This document shows positions 25,391-35,320 of a DNA stretch of 44,770 nt, piece by piece; position 1 is the first letter of the stretch, and each line of letters begins with the position of its first letter. The notes below the pieces were generated by a model. It saw only the letters and a program-made list of their open reading frames with translations. It ran no database searches and had not been told where the DNA came from. The translations under genes and the position numbers were made by a program. The DNA is from an uncultured Acidimicrobiales bacterium. GTDB lineage: Bacteria > Actinomycetota > Acidimicrobiia > Acidimicrobiales > SHLQ01. The stretch is from positions 1 to 44,770 of the forward strand of contig CALJDK010000131.1 in the NCBI GenBank assembly GCA_938023735.1. Direction: 5' to 3'.

Positions 25391-26334
25391 GAACCATCGA
25401 CCTCGACGACAACAGTCGGGTGATCGTGTTGGGCGAAGGGCAGGTGGGAAGCGCCATCTCTCGCTCGTTCCTGCGAACACGGACGGCAGTCGGACATCAG
25501 CGCCGAACCAACTGGGCCACACCTGAAACTGCGGCCCGCTCGACGGCCGACGCGCTCCGCGACTTGCAACCCGCGGGTACTGGCCATGCATCGACTAGCG
25601 GGCGGACGACGGTGATCTGGTCGGCGGGAACCGCAGGAATGACCACCAGTAAGGAACGGTGCGATCAAAACCTCGCCACGATGAAGGCATCGATTTCGGC
25701 GGCACTTGACTCGGTGGAGACCGGCCGCACCCGAAGCCTTCATATCGTTTCGTCCGCCGGCGCCCACGCCCACAGCGCACCCAGATGGCCATCGTCGAGA
25801 CCATCCCTGGAATCCGAATCACCAGCGGTTGATGTTCCCTACATTCAGCTGAAAATCGCCGAAGAACGGTGGGCCCAAGCACTCACCGCAGGGCCGGACC
25901 CGATCGATGCCACGATCCACCGAGTGGCGTCGGTGTATGCCCGACCCGATGATCCGGGTAGGTCGGGCATGGTGGCTGCCATGGTGCGCAACGCGTCGAG
26001 AGGGCAGGTGACGCCGATCTTTGGCAACTGGTCGACGATGCGGAATTACGTGCACGCCGACGACGTGGGCGAGTTTGTGGCCCGGTCGGTTCGGGTTGCC
26101 GATATCGCTCCCGGCCGCTGCACCGAGACACTGCTGGCCGACCGCCGCAGCTACGCCATTGGCGAGTTGGTGAAGCTTGTTTCCCGAGCGATCCGTCGAC
26201 CGGTGCCGCTGCAGATGATCGCGGCCGAGAACGCCCAGAACCACACCTTCAATCCGTCGAAGATCGCCGATGGGTTTGCCGCAAGGTCACTGCCGACCGC
26301 CATCCGGCAGATGTTCGTCGACCTGCAAACGTAG
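25387..26334 (+). CDS. NAD-dependent epimerase/dehydratase-like protein
   Basis: A 315-residue extended-SDR-like protein, probably acting on a nucleotide sugar. The N-terminus VIVLGEGQVGSAISRSFL is a Rossmann start with an atypical GxGxxG. IVSSAGAHAHS lies where the catalytic Ser is expected and YIQLKIAEERWA gives YxxxK. RNYVHADDVGEFVARS near residue 220 is the typical sugar-epimerase downstream motif. It starts at GTG 25387, overlapping the glycosyltransferase stop by 4 bases. Placed between a lipid-linked glycosyltransferase and a flippase-like gene, it probably supplies or edits the sugar. Confidence 0.72.
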   Translation: MRTIDLDDNSRVIVLGEGQVGSAISRSFLRTRTAVGHQRRTNWATPETAARSTADALRDLQPAGTGHASTSGRTTVIWSAGTAGMTTSKERCDQNLATMKASISAALDSVETGRTRSLHIVSSAGAHAHSAPRWPSSRPSLESESPAVDVPYIQLKIAEERWAQALTAGPDPIDATIHRVASVYARPDDPGRSGMVAAMVRNASRGQVTPIFGNWSTMRNYVHADDVGEFVARSVRVADIAPGRCTETLLADRRSYAIGELVKLVSRAIRRPVPLQMIAAENAQNHTFNPSKIADGFAARSLPTAIRQMFVDLQT

Positions 26335-26341
26335 GACTTCG

Positions 26342-27520
26342 ATGACGGAACCAACCGCCGAGATGCGAAAGGCCTACCAGTCGTCGCGTACGAACGCAGG
26401 CCTGACGGTGGCCAACTTTGCGATGGTCCTTTTGGGTCTGGTAGCGATCGCTCGGTTCGGCAACGACCGGCTCGACACTGGCGTGGTGAACGTGTGGTCG
26501 ATTTGGGGGATTGCGCACGTTTCGGTGGGGCAGAGTCTGCAAGTGGTGACCGCCCTACCCGATGGTGAAACCCCATGGTGGCGTCGAGTTCCTCTGGTCG
26601 TGGGAGCGGTTGGGATCGGAGCGGTCGCCGTGTTGTTGCTTCGAGCGAGGTTGTTTCCCGACCTCGACGCGAACTGGCCAGCGGCATCGCTAGTGGCCAT
26701 TGCCGCTGCGTCCGTGTCGGGTTTGCTGCGGGGTTCGTTGGTGCACAAACGAAAAGCCACGCTCTCGTTGGCGGTGGTGTGTGCCGAGAACGCTGCGAGA
26801 AGTCTGCTCCTGCTCGTGGTGCTGTGGGGAGCTGCGCCGGGACCATCGACCGACGGCCTTTCTGACGCGATTGTTCCCTGGGCTATCGTTGCCCCTTTTC
26901 TCCTTTCTCTCCCGGCGCTGCTCTGGTTCAATCGCAGCGCCGGCGATGCGTCTACAGAGCTGGGGCAACCTCATGCATCCACCGGTCGGGCGGCGTTGAC
27001 GATGGTTCCTTCGCTGGCCTCCTATGCGTTGCTTCCGATGCTGTCGGCGCTCGATCGGCTACCCGAGACCGTTGCGGTCGATGCGTTGGCGTTTGATACC
27101 GCGATTGCCCGCGGACCGGTGCAGGTGGCGGTGTTCGCTGCACCGCTTGCCCTGCAACACATGCTCGACAGCGAGTCTGCCCACCGAGTTGCGCTTGCCG
27201 GGCTGCCGCTGCTTGCGGTGGTTGTGGTGGGGTCGGTACTGGCAACGCTCCTGGTAGCGCCTGAGTCGATCATCGGGCGCCTGCTGCTTATTGCTCTTGT
27301 GGGCGGCGTGAGTCTTTTGGGTTACGCCGCCATTCTCGATTCGGTCGACGGCGGAGCGACCGCATCGATCGTTGGCGCGGTGTTCGCTGCGGCAGCGCTT
27401 GCCTTTGTGGGGTCGGCGCTGATCGGCAGCACGGTGAGCCTGGCACCGGTAGCGTGGGCGTCCGCTGCTGCTGTGGGGGTTCTGGCCCTTGCGTCACGCA
27501 AACCCGGAGTCGTCACATGA
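26342..27520 (+). CDS. Polytopic membrane protein, possibly a glycan flippase
   Basis: A 392-residue integral membrane protein with about ten hydrophobic segments (for example VANFAMVLLGLVAIA, LVVGAVGIGAVAVLLL, LPLLAVVVVGSVLATLLVA, LLLIALVGGVSLLGYAAIL). The cytoplasmic loop GSLVHKRKATLSLAVVCAENAARSLL and overall layout recall polysaccharide exporters of the Wzx/MATE type, but no decisive motif is visible. ATG 26342 follows the upstream stop by 7 bases, and its TGA overlaps the next ATG. Its operon position after a polyprenyl-phosphate glycosyltransferase supports a transport role. Confidence 0.6.
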   Translation: MTEPTAEMRKAYQSSRTNAGLTVANFAMVLLGLVAIARFGNDRLDTGVVNVWSIWGIAHVSVGQSLQVVTALPDGETPWWRRVPLVVGAVGIGAVAVLLLRARLFPDLDANWPAASLVAIAAASVSGLLRGSLVHKRKATLSLAVVCAENAARSLLLLVVLWGAAPGPSTDGLSDAIVPWAIVAPFLLSLPALLWFNRSAGDASTELGQPHASTGRAALTMVPSLASYALLPMLSALDRLPETVAVDALAFDTAIARGPVQVAVFAAPLALQHMLDSESAHRVALAGLPLLAVVVVGSVLATLLVAPESIIGRLLLIALVGGVSLLGYAAILDSVDGGATASIVGAVFAAAALAFVGSALIGSTVSLAPVAWASAAAVGVLALASRKPGVVT

Positions 27521-28257
27521 TCATCGTTGCCGGAATGCACCGGTCGGGAACATCGCTTACGGCCCAGGTTCTTCAATCGCTGGGCGCCGACTTCGGCCCT
27601 GCTGAGGAGATGTGGGAAGCCGACCAATGGAACGCCAACGGCTACCTCGAGCGCCGAGATGTGATCGACGTGAACAGCCAGGCCATTACCGGAATCCGGC
27701 GCACCGACAACAAGCTGGTTGCCATTGCGTCACAGGCGGCCTACCTGCGGATGCCCACTGCGCAGAAGATAGGGGGCCGGATCGACCAGGCTGACGTCGC
27801 CAGGATCTGTGCTGCTACCCGGGGGTTCGCGCTAAAGGACCCGCGTTTTTGTCTGACGCTTCCGCACTGGTTAGCGACGGGTGAAGTCGATGCGGTGGTT
27901 GTTGCGCTTCGTCACCCCTCGGCGTCGGTGGCATCGCTGGCCAAACGAAACCGGCTTCCGAAGGCTGTGGGCTTCAAGTTCTGGGCGTGGCATATGCGCG
28001 AACTGCTGGCCACGGTTCCCGACGATGCGATCTTGGTTCGTCAGGACGAGCTCCTCGGCGCCGACCCGGCTCCCGCTATCGAACGGCTCGAAGCGGCTGC
28101 GTCGCTGGTGCAGGCTCCGGCCGACACGAAACGACCGGGCGACGGCAACCCGCGATCACTACTTGACCCGTCGATGGTTCACCATCAGCCCGATGAGTCC
28201 GGTATGCCGGCCGGTGTGCGTGATCTGTGGGCATCTTGGACGAGCAAAATCGCCTGA
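27517..28257 (+). CDS. Sulfotransferase family protein
   Basis: A 246-residue PAPS-dependent sulfotransferase-type protein. It opens directly with IIVAGMHRSGTSLTAQVLQS, the 5'-phosphosulfate-binding loop, and has KDPRFCLTLPHW and VVVALRHPSASVASLAKRN, the 3'-phosphate site, near residues 128-145. WEADQWNANGYLE at about 30 is typical of the subgroup in bacterial polysaccharide loci. It starts at ATG 27517 overlapping the upstream TGA (ATGA). It is the third sulfotransferase domain in the window and closes the second glycan operon. Confidence 0.82.
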   Translation: MIIVAGMHRSGTSLTAQVLQSLGADFGPAEEMWEADQWNANGYLERRDVIDVNSQAITGIRRTDNKLVAIASQAAYLRMPTAQKIGGRIDQADVARICAATRGFALKDPRFCLTLPHWLATGEVDAVVVALRHPSASVASLAKRNRLPKAVGFKFWAWHMRELLATVPDDAILVRQDELLGADPAPAIERLEAAASLVQAPADTKRPGDGNPRSLLDPSMVHHQPDESGMPAGVRDLWASWTSKIA

Positions 28258-28288
28258 TCACGGGGGTGAGTTCTGGGTGCCGCAGTAG

Positions 28289-29925
<1,637 letters not shown>

Positions 29926-29988
29926 GTCACCGGCTGGCCAGTCGAAGAGACGAGGCGCAGCGGAGGCGACTTCCCTTCACACGGCTTC

Positions 29989-30016
29989 TTGCACGCGGGC
30001 CCGATTGGGCTAAGTT
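29989..30016 (+). promoter_or_regulatory. Predicted promoter of the cox cluster
   Basis: TTGCAC (29989-29994) and TAAGTT (30011-30016) are separated by 16 bases, giving a start near 30023 and a leader of about 47 bases before coxS. AAAGGGG ahead of GTG 30070 would be the ribosome-binding site. Confidence 0.4.
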
Positions 30017-30069
30017 CACTGTCGATCCGTGGCGAGTCGGCCACGGCAGCAGTAAAGGGGAAACGCCAA

Positions 30070-30531
30070 GTGCAGGTCTCGATAAACGTCAACGGTGGCG
30101 ATCAGTCACACGACGTCGAAGCACGAACGCTACTGGTTCACTATCTCCGGGAGTCCTGCGGGCTTACCGGCACCAACGTGGGCTGCGATTCATCGTCGTG
30201 TGGAGCGTGCACGGTGCACCTCAACGGTGAGGCCGTAAAGTCCTGCACCGTCTTTGCCGCGCAGGCCGACGGCGATGAGGTAACCACCATCGAGGGTCTT
30301 GCCGACGGCGACACCCTGCACCCGATGCAGCAGGCCTTCCACGAGTGCCACGCCCTTCAGTGCGGCTACTGTACGCCCGGAATGGTCATGGCAGCCGTTT
30401 CGCTTCTCGACGAGGAGCCCAACGCCGACGAAGCCGCAGTCCGAGAAGGACTCGAAGGCAACCTTTGCCGTTGCACCGGCTACCACAACATCGTCAAAGC
30501 AGTTCTTACCCAGAGTGGCGGTGCCAAGTGA
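30070..30531 (+). CDS. coxS: Molybdenum hydroxylase iron-sulfur subunit (CoxS-like)
   Basis: A 153-residue electron-transfer subunit of the carbon monoxide dehydrogenase/xanthine dehydrogenase family, carrying two [2Fe-2S] clusters. The plant-ferredoxin-type cluster uses CDSSSCGACTVHLNGEAVKSC-type spacing near residues 40-60 (given here only as key cysteines C-x4-C-x2-C and a distal C). The second uses QCGYCTPGMV and LCRCTGYHNIV. All expected cysteines are present. The start is GTG 30070, with AAAGGGG upstream. It overlaps coxM by 4 bases (GTGA). No large subunit lies between or beside them. Confidence 0.9.
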   Translation: MQVSINVNGGDQSHDVEARTLLVHYLRESCGLTGTNVGCDSSSCGACTVHLNGEAVKSCTVFAAQADGDEVTTIEGLADGDTLHPMQQAFHECHALQCGYCTPGMVMAAVSLLDEEPNADEAAVREGLEGNLCRCTGYHNIVKAVLTQSGGAK

Positions 30532-31352
30532 TCCCAGCAGCATTTGATTACAAGCGTGCCGGCTCGGCCGAAGAAGCACTGTCGTTGCTAGGCGAGCATG
30601 GCGACGACGCCAAGCTTCTCGCTGGCGGCCACTCACTGATTCCACTCATGAAGTACCGTCTGGCATCGCCAGCCGTACTTATCGACATCGGCAAGGTCAC
30701 CGACCTTTCCTACGTCAATGACGGCGGCGACCACCTTGCCATCGGCGCCCTCACTCGGCACCGCGATATCGAGATCAACGATCTCATCGGAAGTCAGATG
30801 CCGCTGCTCGCTGCGGCCACCCGCAACGTTGGCGACCCTCAGGTTCGCCACCGCGGCACGATCGGCGGCGCAGTAGCTCACGGCGATCCGGCATCCGATA
30901 TTCCGGCCGCAATGCTTGCCCTTCGCGCCACCATGGTTATCGCTGGTCCCGACGGCGAGCGCGAAGTTGCCGCCGACGATTTCTTCTCCGGCTTCCTTGA
31001 GACCGATCTCAACGAGACCGAGATGCTCAAGGAAATCAAGATCGCCAAGGTTCCCGACGCCACCTACTCGTTCCAGAAGTTCAACCGTCGGGCCCAGGAC
31101 TGGGCAATCGTCGGAGCCGCAATTCTGGTAAACAACGGCAGCTCGGGTGTTGGCCTGGTCAACATGGACAGCCGTCCCATTCGTGCCGCTGGTGTCGAGG
31201 AAGCGCTTGTATCTGGCGCCAACGCCGCCGATGCCGCAGCGCTGGCTGCCGATGGGGTCGAGCCTCCGGCCGACCTCAACGCCACCGTCGAATACCGCCA
31301 GCACCTCGCTCGGGTTCTCACCCGCCGAGGGCTCGAAGAAGCCGGCCGCTAG
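30528..31352 (+). CDS. coxM: Molybdenum hydroxylase FAD subunit (CoxM-like)
   Basis: A 274-residue FAD-binding medium subunit that passes electrons from the iron-sulfur subunit to an acceptor. It shows FDYKRAGSAEEALSLL at the N-terminus, the FAD-pyrophosphate motifs LAGGHSLIPLMKYR (residues about 31-44) and HRGTIGGAVAHGDPASD (about 107-123), and the C-terminal CO_deh_flav_C region with FQKFNRRAQDWAIVGAA. The start is GTG 30528, overlapping coxS. The substrate of the holoenzyme cannot be fixed without the large subunit. Confidence 0.9.
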   Translation: MIPAAFDYKRAGSAEEALSLLGEHGDDAKLLAGGHSLIPLMKYRLASPAVLIDIGKVTDLSYVNDGGDHLAIGALTRHRDIEINDLIGSQMPLLAAATRNVGDPQVRHRGTIGGAVAHGDPASDIPAAMLALRATMVIAGPDGEREVAADDFFSGFLETDLNETEMLKEIKIAKVPDATYSFQKFNRRAQDWAIVGAAILVNNGSSGVGLVNMDSRPIRAAGVEEALVSGANAADAAALAADGVEPPADLNATVEYRQHLARVLTRRGLEEAGR

Positions 31353-31355
31353 CAC

Positions 31356-32264
31356 TTGGCCGCCAACGTCGAGGAACTCATTGCGCAACTCGGCGCGCAC
31401 GACTACCTCGCCGACGAGGGTCTTGCCACGGCGATCTACCTTGCCATCGAGCTTGAGCGTCCGCTCTTGCTAGAAGGCGAGGCTGGGGTTGGCAAGACCG
31501 AAGTCGCGAAGGTGTTGTCGCGCTGGACCGGTGGCGAGCTCATTCGCCTCCAGTGCTACGAAGGCATCGACGTTAACCAGGCGGTCTACGAGTGGGACTA
31601 CACCCGTCAGCTCCTGCATCTTCGAACCGCCGAAGCAACCGGAGCGGCCAAGGCCGGCGAGTCTGAGGCTCTCGAGAATGAGCTGTACTCCGAACGGTTC
31701 CTTGTTCGTCGACCGCTGCTCGAAGCCATTGCGCCTCGAACCGACGGCCTTCGCCCGGTGTTGCTCATCGACGAGGTCGACCGCGCCGACGATGAATTCG
31801 AAGCCTTTCTCCTCGAGGTGCTGAGCGAGTACGCCATCACCGTGCCCGAGTTAGGGCGGTTTGTGGCCGAGAAGCCACCTATCGTGATCATCACCTCCAA
31901 CCGCACCCGCGACGTTCACGACGCGCTGAAACGCCGTGCGTTGTACCACTGGGTCGAGCACCCGGATTTCGATCGCGAGCTCGAGATCCTTCGGCTGAAG
32001 GCGCCGGCCGTGCCCGAAACGTTGGCCAAGCAGGTCGCTGCCGCGACCGCCGAGATTCGGGCGTTCGGGCTCTACAAGCCGCCGGGTGTGGCCGAGACCA
32101 TCGACTGGGCCACCGCCCTTCATCTCATCGGCGCCGAAGGCATGACCGTCAATGCGGCCGACTCCACGCTGGGCACCCTGCTGAAGTACCGCGAAGATCA
32201 GATGCGGGTGCGTGGGGCTGGGCTTGAGGAGATCGTGGCCAAGGCCATCAGCCTCATCGGCTGA
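31356..32264 (+). CDS. coxD: MoxR-type AAA+ ATPase (CoxD-like)
   Basis: A 302-residue AAA+ chaperone-like ATPase. In CO dehydrogenase maturation CoxD helps build the copper-sulfur-molybdenum site. Walker A is LLLEGEAGVGKTEVAKVL (near residues 36-53), Walker B LLIDEVDRADDEFEAFLLEV, followed by sensor 1 IIITSNRTRDVHDALKRR. The start TTG 31356 lies 3 bases after coxM and lacks a good ribosome-binding site, so coupling to coxM is likely. Its last base is shared with the coxE ATG. Confidence 0.85.
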   Translation: MAANVEELIAQLGAHDYLADEGLATAIYLAIELERPLLLEGEAGVGKTEVAKVLSRWTGGELIRLQCYEGIDVNQAVYEWDYTRQLLHLRTAEATGAAKAGESEALENELYSERFLVRRPLLEAIAPRTDGLRPVLLIDEVDRADDEFEAFLLEVLSEYAITVPELGRFVAEKPPIVIITSNRTRDVHDALKRRALYHWVEHPDFDRELEILRLKAPAVPETLAKQVAAATAEIRAFGLYKPPGVAETIDWATALHLIGAEGMTVNAADSTLGTLLKYREDQMRVRGAGLEEIVAKAISLIG

Positions 32265-33427
32265 TGGCTGCTGACTCCTCCGCCACCTCCTCCAACGAGG
32301 TGCCCGCCGAGTTTGGGTTCGAGCACTACGCGATTGGCTTCATCGACGCGCTTCGCCGTGCTGGGCTGATCGTGCCGGTCGGTCGCACGCTCACCTATCT
32401 GGAGGCCATCGAGACCTTGGGTGTGGCCGATGGCGAGGACATCTACTGGGCCGGTCGAGCCACGCTGCTCGACCGCCCCGAAGACACGCCGCTGTATGAC
32501 GCCGTGTACCGGTACTGGTGGCTCCACGACGTGCGAGCGCTGCGAGAGAACGCCGTCGAGATCGAAACGGTCACCGTGGCCATCGACGATGAGGACGATG
32601 ACGACCCCGAGGGTTCAGACTCCGACGACTCGCTCGATGACGAGGGCGAGATTCAAGAGGTTCGATTCAGCGCCGCCGAGGTGCTTTCGAGCAAAGACTT
32701 CGCCGAATGCTCCGACGCCGAAATGGCCGAAGTGTATGAACTGATGGCCCGGCTGCGGCTGGCTGGCCCGTTCCGTGAAGCCCGTCGAACCCGGCGAACC
32801 AATCGTCGGGCACGGCCCGATATTCGACGCACGGTGCAGCTTGCGCTGCGGTCCGAGGGCGAACCTATTCGACGGGCGTTCGTCGAGCATGGAGAACGTC
32901 CGCGGCGGGTTGTGTTTCTGCTGGATGTGAGCGGTTCGATGGAGACCTACTCGCGAGTTCTGGTGCGGTTTATACACGCAGCGGTTGTGGGGCGGCAGCG
33001 GGTCGAGGCGTTTGCGTTGGGTACGCGGCTCACCCGGCTGACCAGGGAGTTGTCGTCCCGCGATCCTGACGCCGCGCTAACTCGGGCTGGCGAAGCGGTT
33101 GAAGATTGGTCGGGAGGCACCCGGTTGGGCGACGGTCTCCGAATGTTCAACGACGAGTGGGGCCAGCGCGGCATGGCCCGAGGCGCCGTGGTGGTAATTC
33201 TCAGCGATGGTTGGGATCGTGGCGAACCCGAGCTGATGGACGAGCAGATGGGTCGACTCCATCGGGTTGCCCATTCTGTGGTGTGGGTGAACCCGCTGAA
33301 GGCATCGCCCGGGTATGCACCACTTGCGGCGGGTATGGCCGCGGCGTTGCCCCATATCGATACGTTCATCGAGGGGCATTCGGTCGACTCGCTTGCGAAC
33401 CTGGCCCAAGTGGTTGTCACTATTTAG
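32264..33427 (+). CDS. coxE: VWA-domain protein (CoxE-like)
   Basis: A 387-residue partner of the MoxR ATPase in molybdenum hydroxylase maturation. Residues about 5-100 are a helical region (GFEHYAIGFIDALRRAGL). A very acidic linker at about 106-130 (DDEDDDDPEGSDSDDS) follows. The von Willebrand A domain occupies about 205-385, with the MIDAS motif FLLDVSGSMETYS and the second metal region VVVILSDGWDRGE. It starts at ATG 32264, one base inside the coxD stop. MoxR/VWA pairs work together, and this arrangement repeats the usual coxD-coxE order. Confidence 0.85.
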   Translation: MAADSSATSSNEVPAEFGFEHYAIGFIDALRRAGLIVPVGRTLTYLEAIETLGVADGEDIYWAGRATLLDRPEDTPLYDAVYRYWWLHDVRALRENAVEIETVTVAIDDEDDDDPEGSDSDDSLDDEGEIQEVRFSAAEVLSSKDFAECSDAEMAEVYELMARLRLAGPFREARRTRRTNRRARPDIRRTVQLALRSEGEPIRRAFVEHGERPRRVVFLLDVSGSMETYSRVLVRFIHAAVVGRQRVEAFALGTRLTRLTRELSSRDPDAALTRAGEAVEDWSGGTRLGDGLRMFNDEWGQRGMARGAVVVILSDGWDRGEPELMDEQMGRLHRVAHSVVWVNPLKASPGYAPLAAGMAAALPHIDTFIEGHSVDSLANLAQVVVTI

Positions 33428-33438
33428 CCGGGCGCACG

Positions 33439-33444
33439 TACGAT
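33439..33444 (+). promoter_or_regulatory. -10-like element before the short XdhC gene
   Basis: TACGAT ends 6 bases before ATG 33451, matching the leaderless pattern. It may start an internal transcript. Confidence 0.3.
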
Positions 33445-33450
33445 GCAGCT

Positions 33451-33765
33451 ATGCGTGAGCTATTGAACGACCTCGACCGTTGGCAGAAGAAGGGTAAGAA
33501 AATTGCGGTTGCCCGCGTGATCGATCTTGAAGGCTCCGGCCCTCGCCTGCCTGGCGCCGCCATGGCGGTGAACGAGGATGGCGAGGTTGTGGGTTCGGTC
33601 TCGGGCGGTTGTGTTGAAGGTGCCGTTGTTGTGGAGGCGCTTGAGGTAATCGAGACCGGCGAGCGTCGAACCGTGACCTTCGGGTACAGCGACGACGAAG
33701 CGTTCGCGGTAGGTCTGACCTGCGGCGGAACCATCCACCTGTTTCTCGAACCGCTCGACTGGTAG
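33451..33765 (+). CDS. Short XdhC/CoxI-domain protein
   Basis: A 104-residue protein made only of the N-terminal XdhC/CoxI domain: IAVARVIDLEGSGPRLPGAA, GEVVGSVSGGCVEGAVV and YSDDEAFAVGLTCGGTIHLF. The cysteines in SGGCVEG and LTCGG are the conserved ones of the family. XdhC proteins bind the molybdenum cofactor, promote its sulfuration and deliver it to the enzyme. The Rossmann half is in the next gene, 7 bases away. Actinobacterial clusters often carry such a pair. Confidence 0.82.
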   Translation: MRELLNDLDRWQKKGKKIAVARVIDLEGSGPRLPGAAMAVNEDGEVVGSVSGGCVEGAVVVEALEVIETGERRTVTFGYSDDEAFAVGLTCGGTIHLFLEPLDW

Positions 33766-33772
33766 CCCGGCG

Positions 33773-34576
33773 ATGAGCGACGAATCTACTCCGCTATACA
33801 ACGTGTTGGCCGCCGCGATTCGGGCGGAAGAACCTGTTGCCTTGGCCACGGTCATCGAAGGCCCGAACACCGGCGCCAAACTGCTTGTTACCCCCGATGA
33901 CGACAGCATGGGCACGCTCGGCACCGCCGGACTCGACCGGGTAGTAGAGCGAGACGTGCTGGGAGAGCTGGCATCGGGCCGCTCCGGAATTCGCCACTAC
34001 GGCGAAAACGGCGAAGCCCGGGAAGAAGCGGTGTCGGTCTTTATCGAGTCCTTCGCGGCCCCGCCACAGATGCTCATTTTCGGTGCGGTCGATTTCACCG
34101 CTGCGCTCGGACGCGTCGCGAAAATTCTTGGCTACCGAGTCACCGTGTGCGACGCCCGACCAATCTTTGCCACCAAGCAGCGGTTCCCGATGGCCGACCA
34201 GGTGGTTGTCGATTGGCCCAACCGTCTCCTTGAAGATGTTGGCGAATCACTCGGCCCACGCGATGCGGTATGTGTACTCACCCACGACAACAAGTTCGAC
34301 GTTCCAGCAATCACCCACGCGCTCGACACCGAGGTCGGCTACATCGGCGTAATGGGCTCGCGGAAAACTCACGACAACCGCTCGAAGCGGCTCCGCGAGG
34401 CAGGAGTCGACGATGCCGGTTTCGAACGGCTCCGCTCGCCGATCGGTCTTGACCTGGGTGCCCGAACCCCGGAAGAAACAGCAATCTCCATCTGCGCCGA
34501 GATCATCGCGTTGCGCACTGGCCGAACGGCTCCCCGGCCCTTGCGCGACACCGACGGCGCAATCCATCAAGAGTAA
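33773..34576 (+). CDS. XdhC-family molybdenum cofactor insertion protein
   Basis: A 267-residue two-domain XdhC. The N-terminal part (about 8-95) resembles the CoxI domain without the SGGC signature (EEPVALATVIEGPNTGAKLL). The C-terminal Rossmann domain starts at MLIFGAVDFTAALGRVAKIL and contains VTVCDARPIFATKQRFP, YIGVMGSRKTHDNR and IGLDLGARTPEETAISICAE, the family signatures. It should work with the upstream short protein to mature the molybdenum enzyme. It ends 18 bases from the convergent Nudix gene. Confidence 0.85.
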   Translation: MSDESTPLYNVLAAAIRAEEPVALATVIEGPNTGAKLLVTPDDDSMGTLGTAGLDRVVERDVLGELASGRSGIRHYGENGEAREEAVSVFIESFAAPPQMLIFGAVDFTAALGRVAKILGYRVTVCDARPIFATKQRFPMADQVVVDWPNRLLEDVGESLGPRDAVCVLTHDNKFDVPAITHALDTEVGYIGVMGSRKTHDNRSKRLREAGVDDAGFERLRSPIGLDLGARTPEETAISICAEIIALRTGRTAPRPLRDTDGAIHQE

Positions 34577-34594
34577 GCACCCGGCGCCAAGGGG

Positions 34595-35320
34595 CTACTT
34601 CCAGGCAAACACCGGCTGCTCGAGATGATCGACCCGCTCGTTCAGCTTGCCTTCGAGCGCCACCCGGGCGAACTGAAGCAGCACCGCACCGGTAGGGGCG
34701 TGCACCACGGCCCCGCCGAGCGGCATCTGCACGACGGGCCGGTCGCTTTCGGGAATGTCGATGAACCGGGGCGAATTGTCGCGCTGTAGTTGGTCGAGGC
34801 CGATGCGGTAGGTGGCGAAGACCTCGGCGGGTTCGGGTTGCAGGTCGGTTCTGCCGCCGCCCCACACCACCACCGGAGTCATCACATAGCCCGACCTGGT
34901 CGGATAGTCATCGAGCAGGCCCAGCACCGACGATTCGCTGAACCGAAGGCCAACCTCTTCGTGAACCTCTCGCAGCGCGGCCTCGATGGCGGTCTCGCCC
35001 GTATCGACCCGCCCACCCGGCAGCGCCCACTGACGCGAGTGGGTGCTCATTTGGGCGGCTCGACGGATAAGAAGAAACGCGGCGCCACCCGACACGCCAT
35101 GCATCCGTTCGGCGTCTTGGAGCGCGCGGTCGGCGGGGTCGAGATGAAGTTCGTCGAGATCGGCCTCGTCGGGCGCGTCGTGATCGTCGCCCGGGTTGGA
35201 GTCGACCACCACAACCGCCACCGCAGCATGACGGCGCCCGTCGAGGGGTACTTCGAGTCGCTCATGATTGGCGAGATGATTGGCGATGGAGTCTCGAAGA
35301 TCGTCGGTGTAAGGGATCAC
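34595..35320 (-). CDS. Nudix hydrolase
   Basis: A 241-residue Nudix-domain protein that hydrolyses a nucleoside diphosphate linked to another moiety; it resembles CoA pyrophosphatase-type members only loosely. The complete Nudix box GGRVDTGETAIEAALREVHEEVGL-type motif is present (GGRV at about residue 123, REVHEEVGL after it). HAAVAVVVVDSN and FLLIRRAAQ precede it. The start GTG 35320 overlaps the upstream stop by 4 bases (GTGA) and is preferred to TTG 35356. With its upstream partner it forms a minus-strand pair inside the cox region. Confidence 0.85.
   Translation of the reverse strand: MIPYTDDLRDSIANHLANHERLEVPLDGRRHAAVAVVVVDSNPGDDHDAPDEADLDELHLDPADRALQDAERMHGVSGGAAFLLIRRAAQMSTHSRQWALPGGRVDTGETAIEAALREVHEEVGLRFSESSVLGLLDDYPTRSGYVMTPVVVWGGGRTDLQPEPAEVFATYRIGLDQLQRDNSPRFIDIPESDRPVVQMPLGGAVVHAPTGAVLLQFARVALEGKLNERVDHLEQPVFAWK

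Noticed and set aside
29926-30069. A remnant of coxL upstream of coxS
   Set aside because: The 144 bases hold only a promoter-like sequence; no large-subunit coding similarity is seen in any frame.
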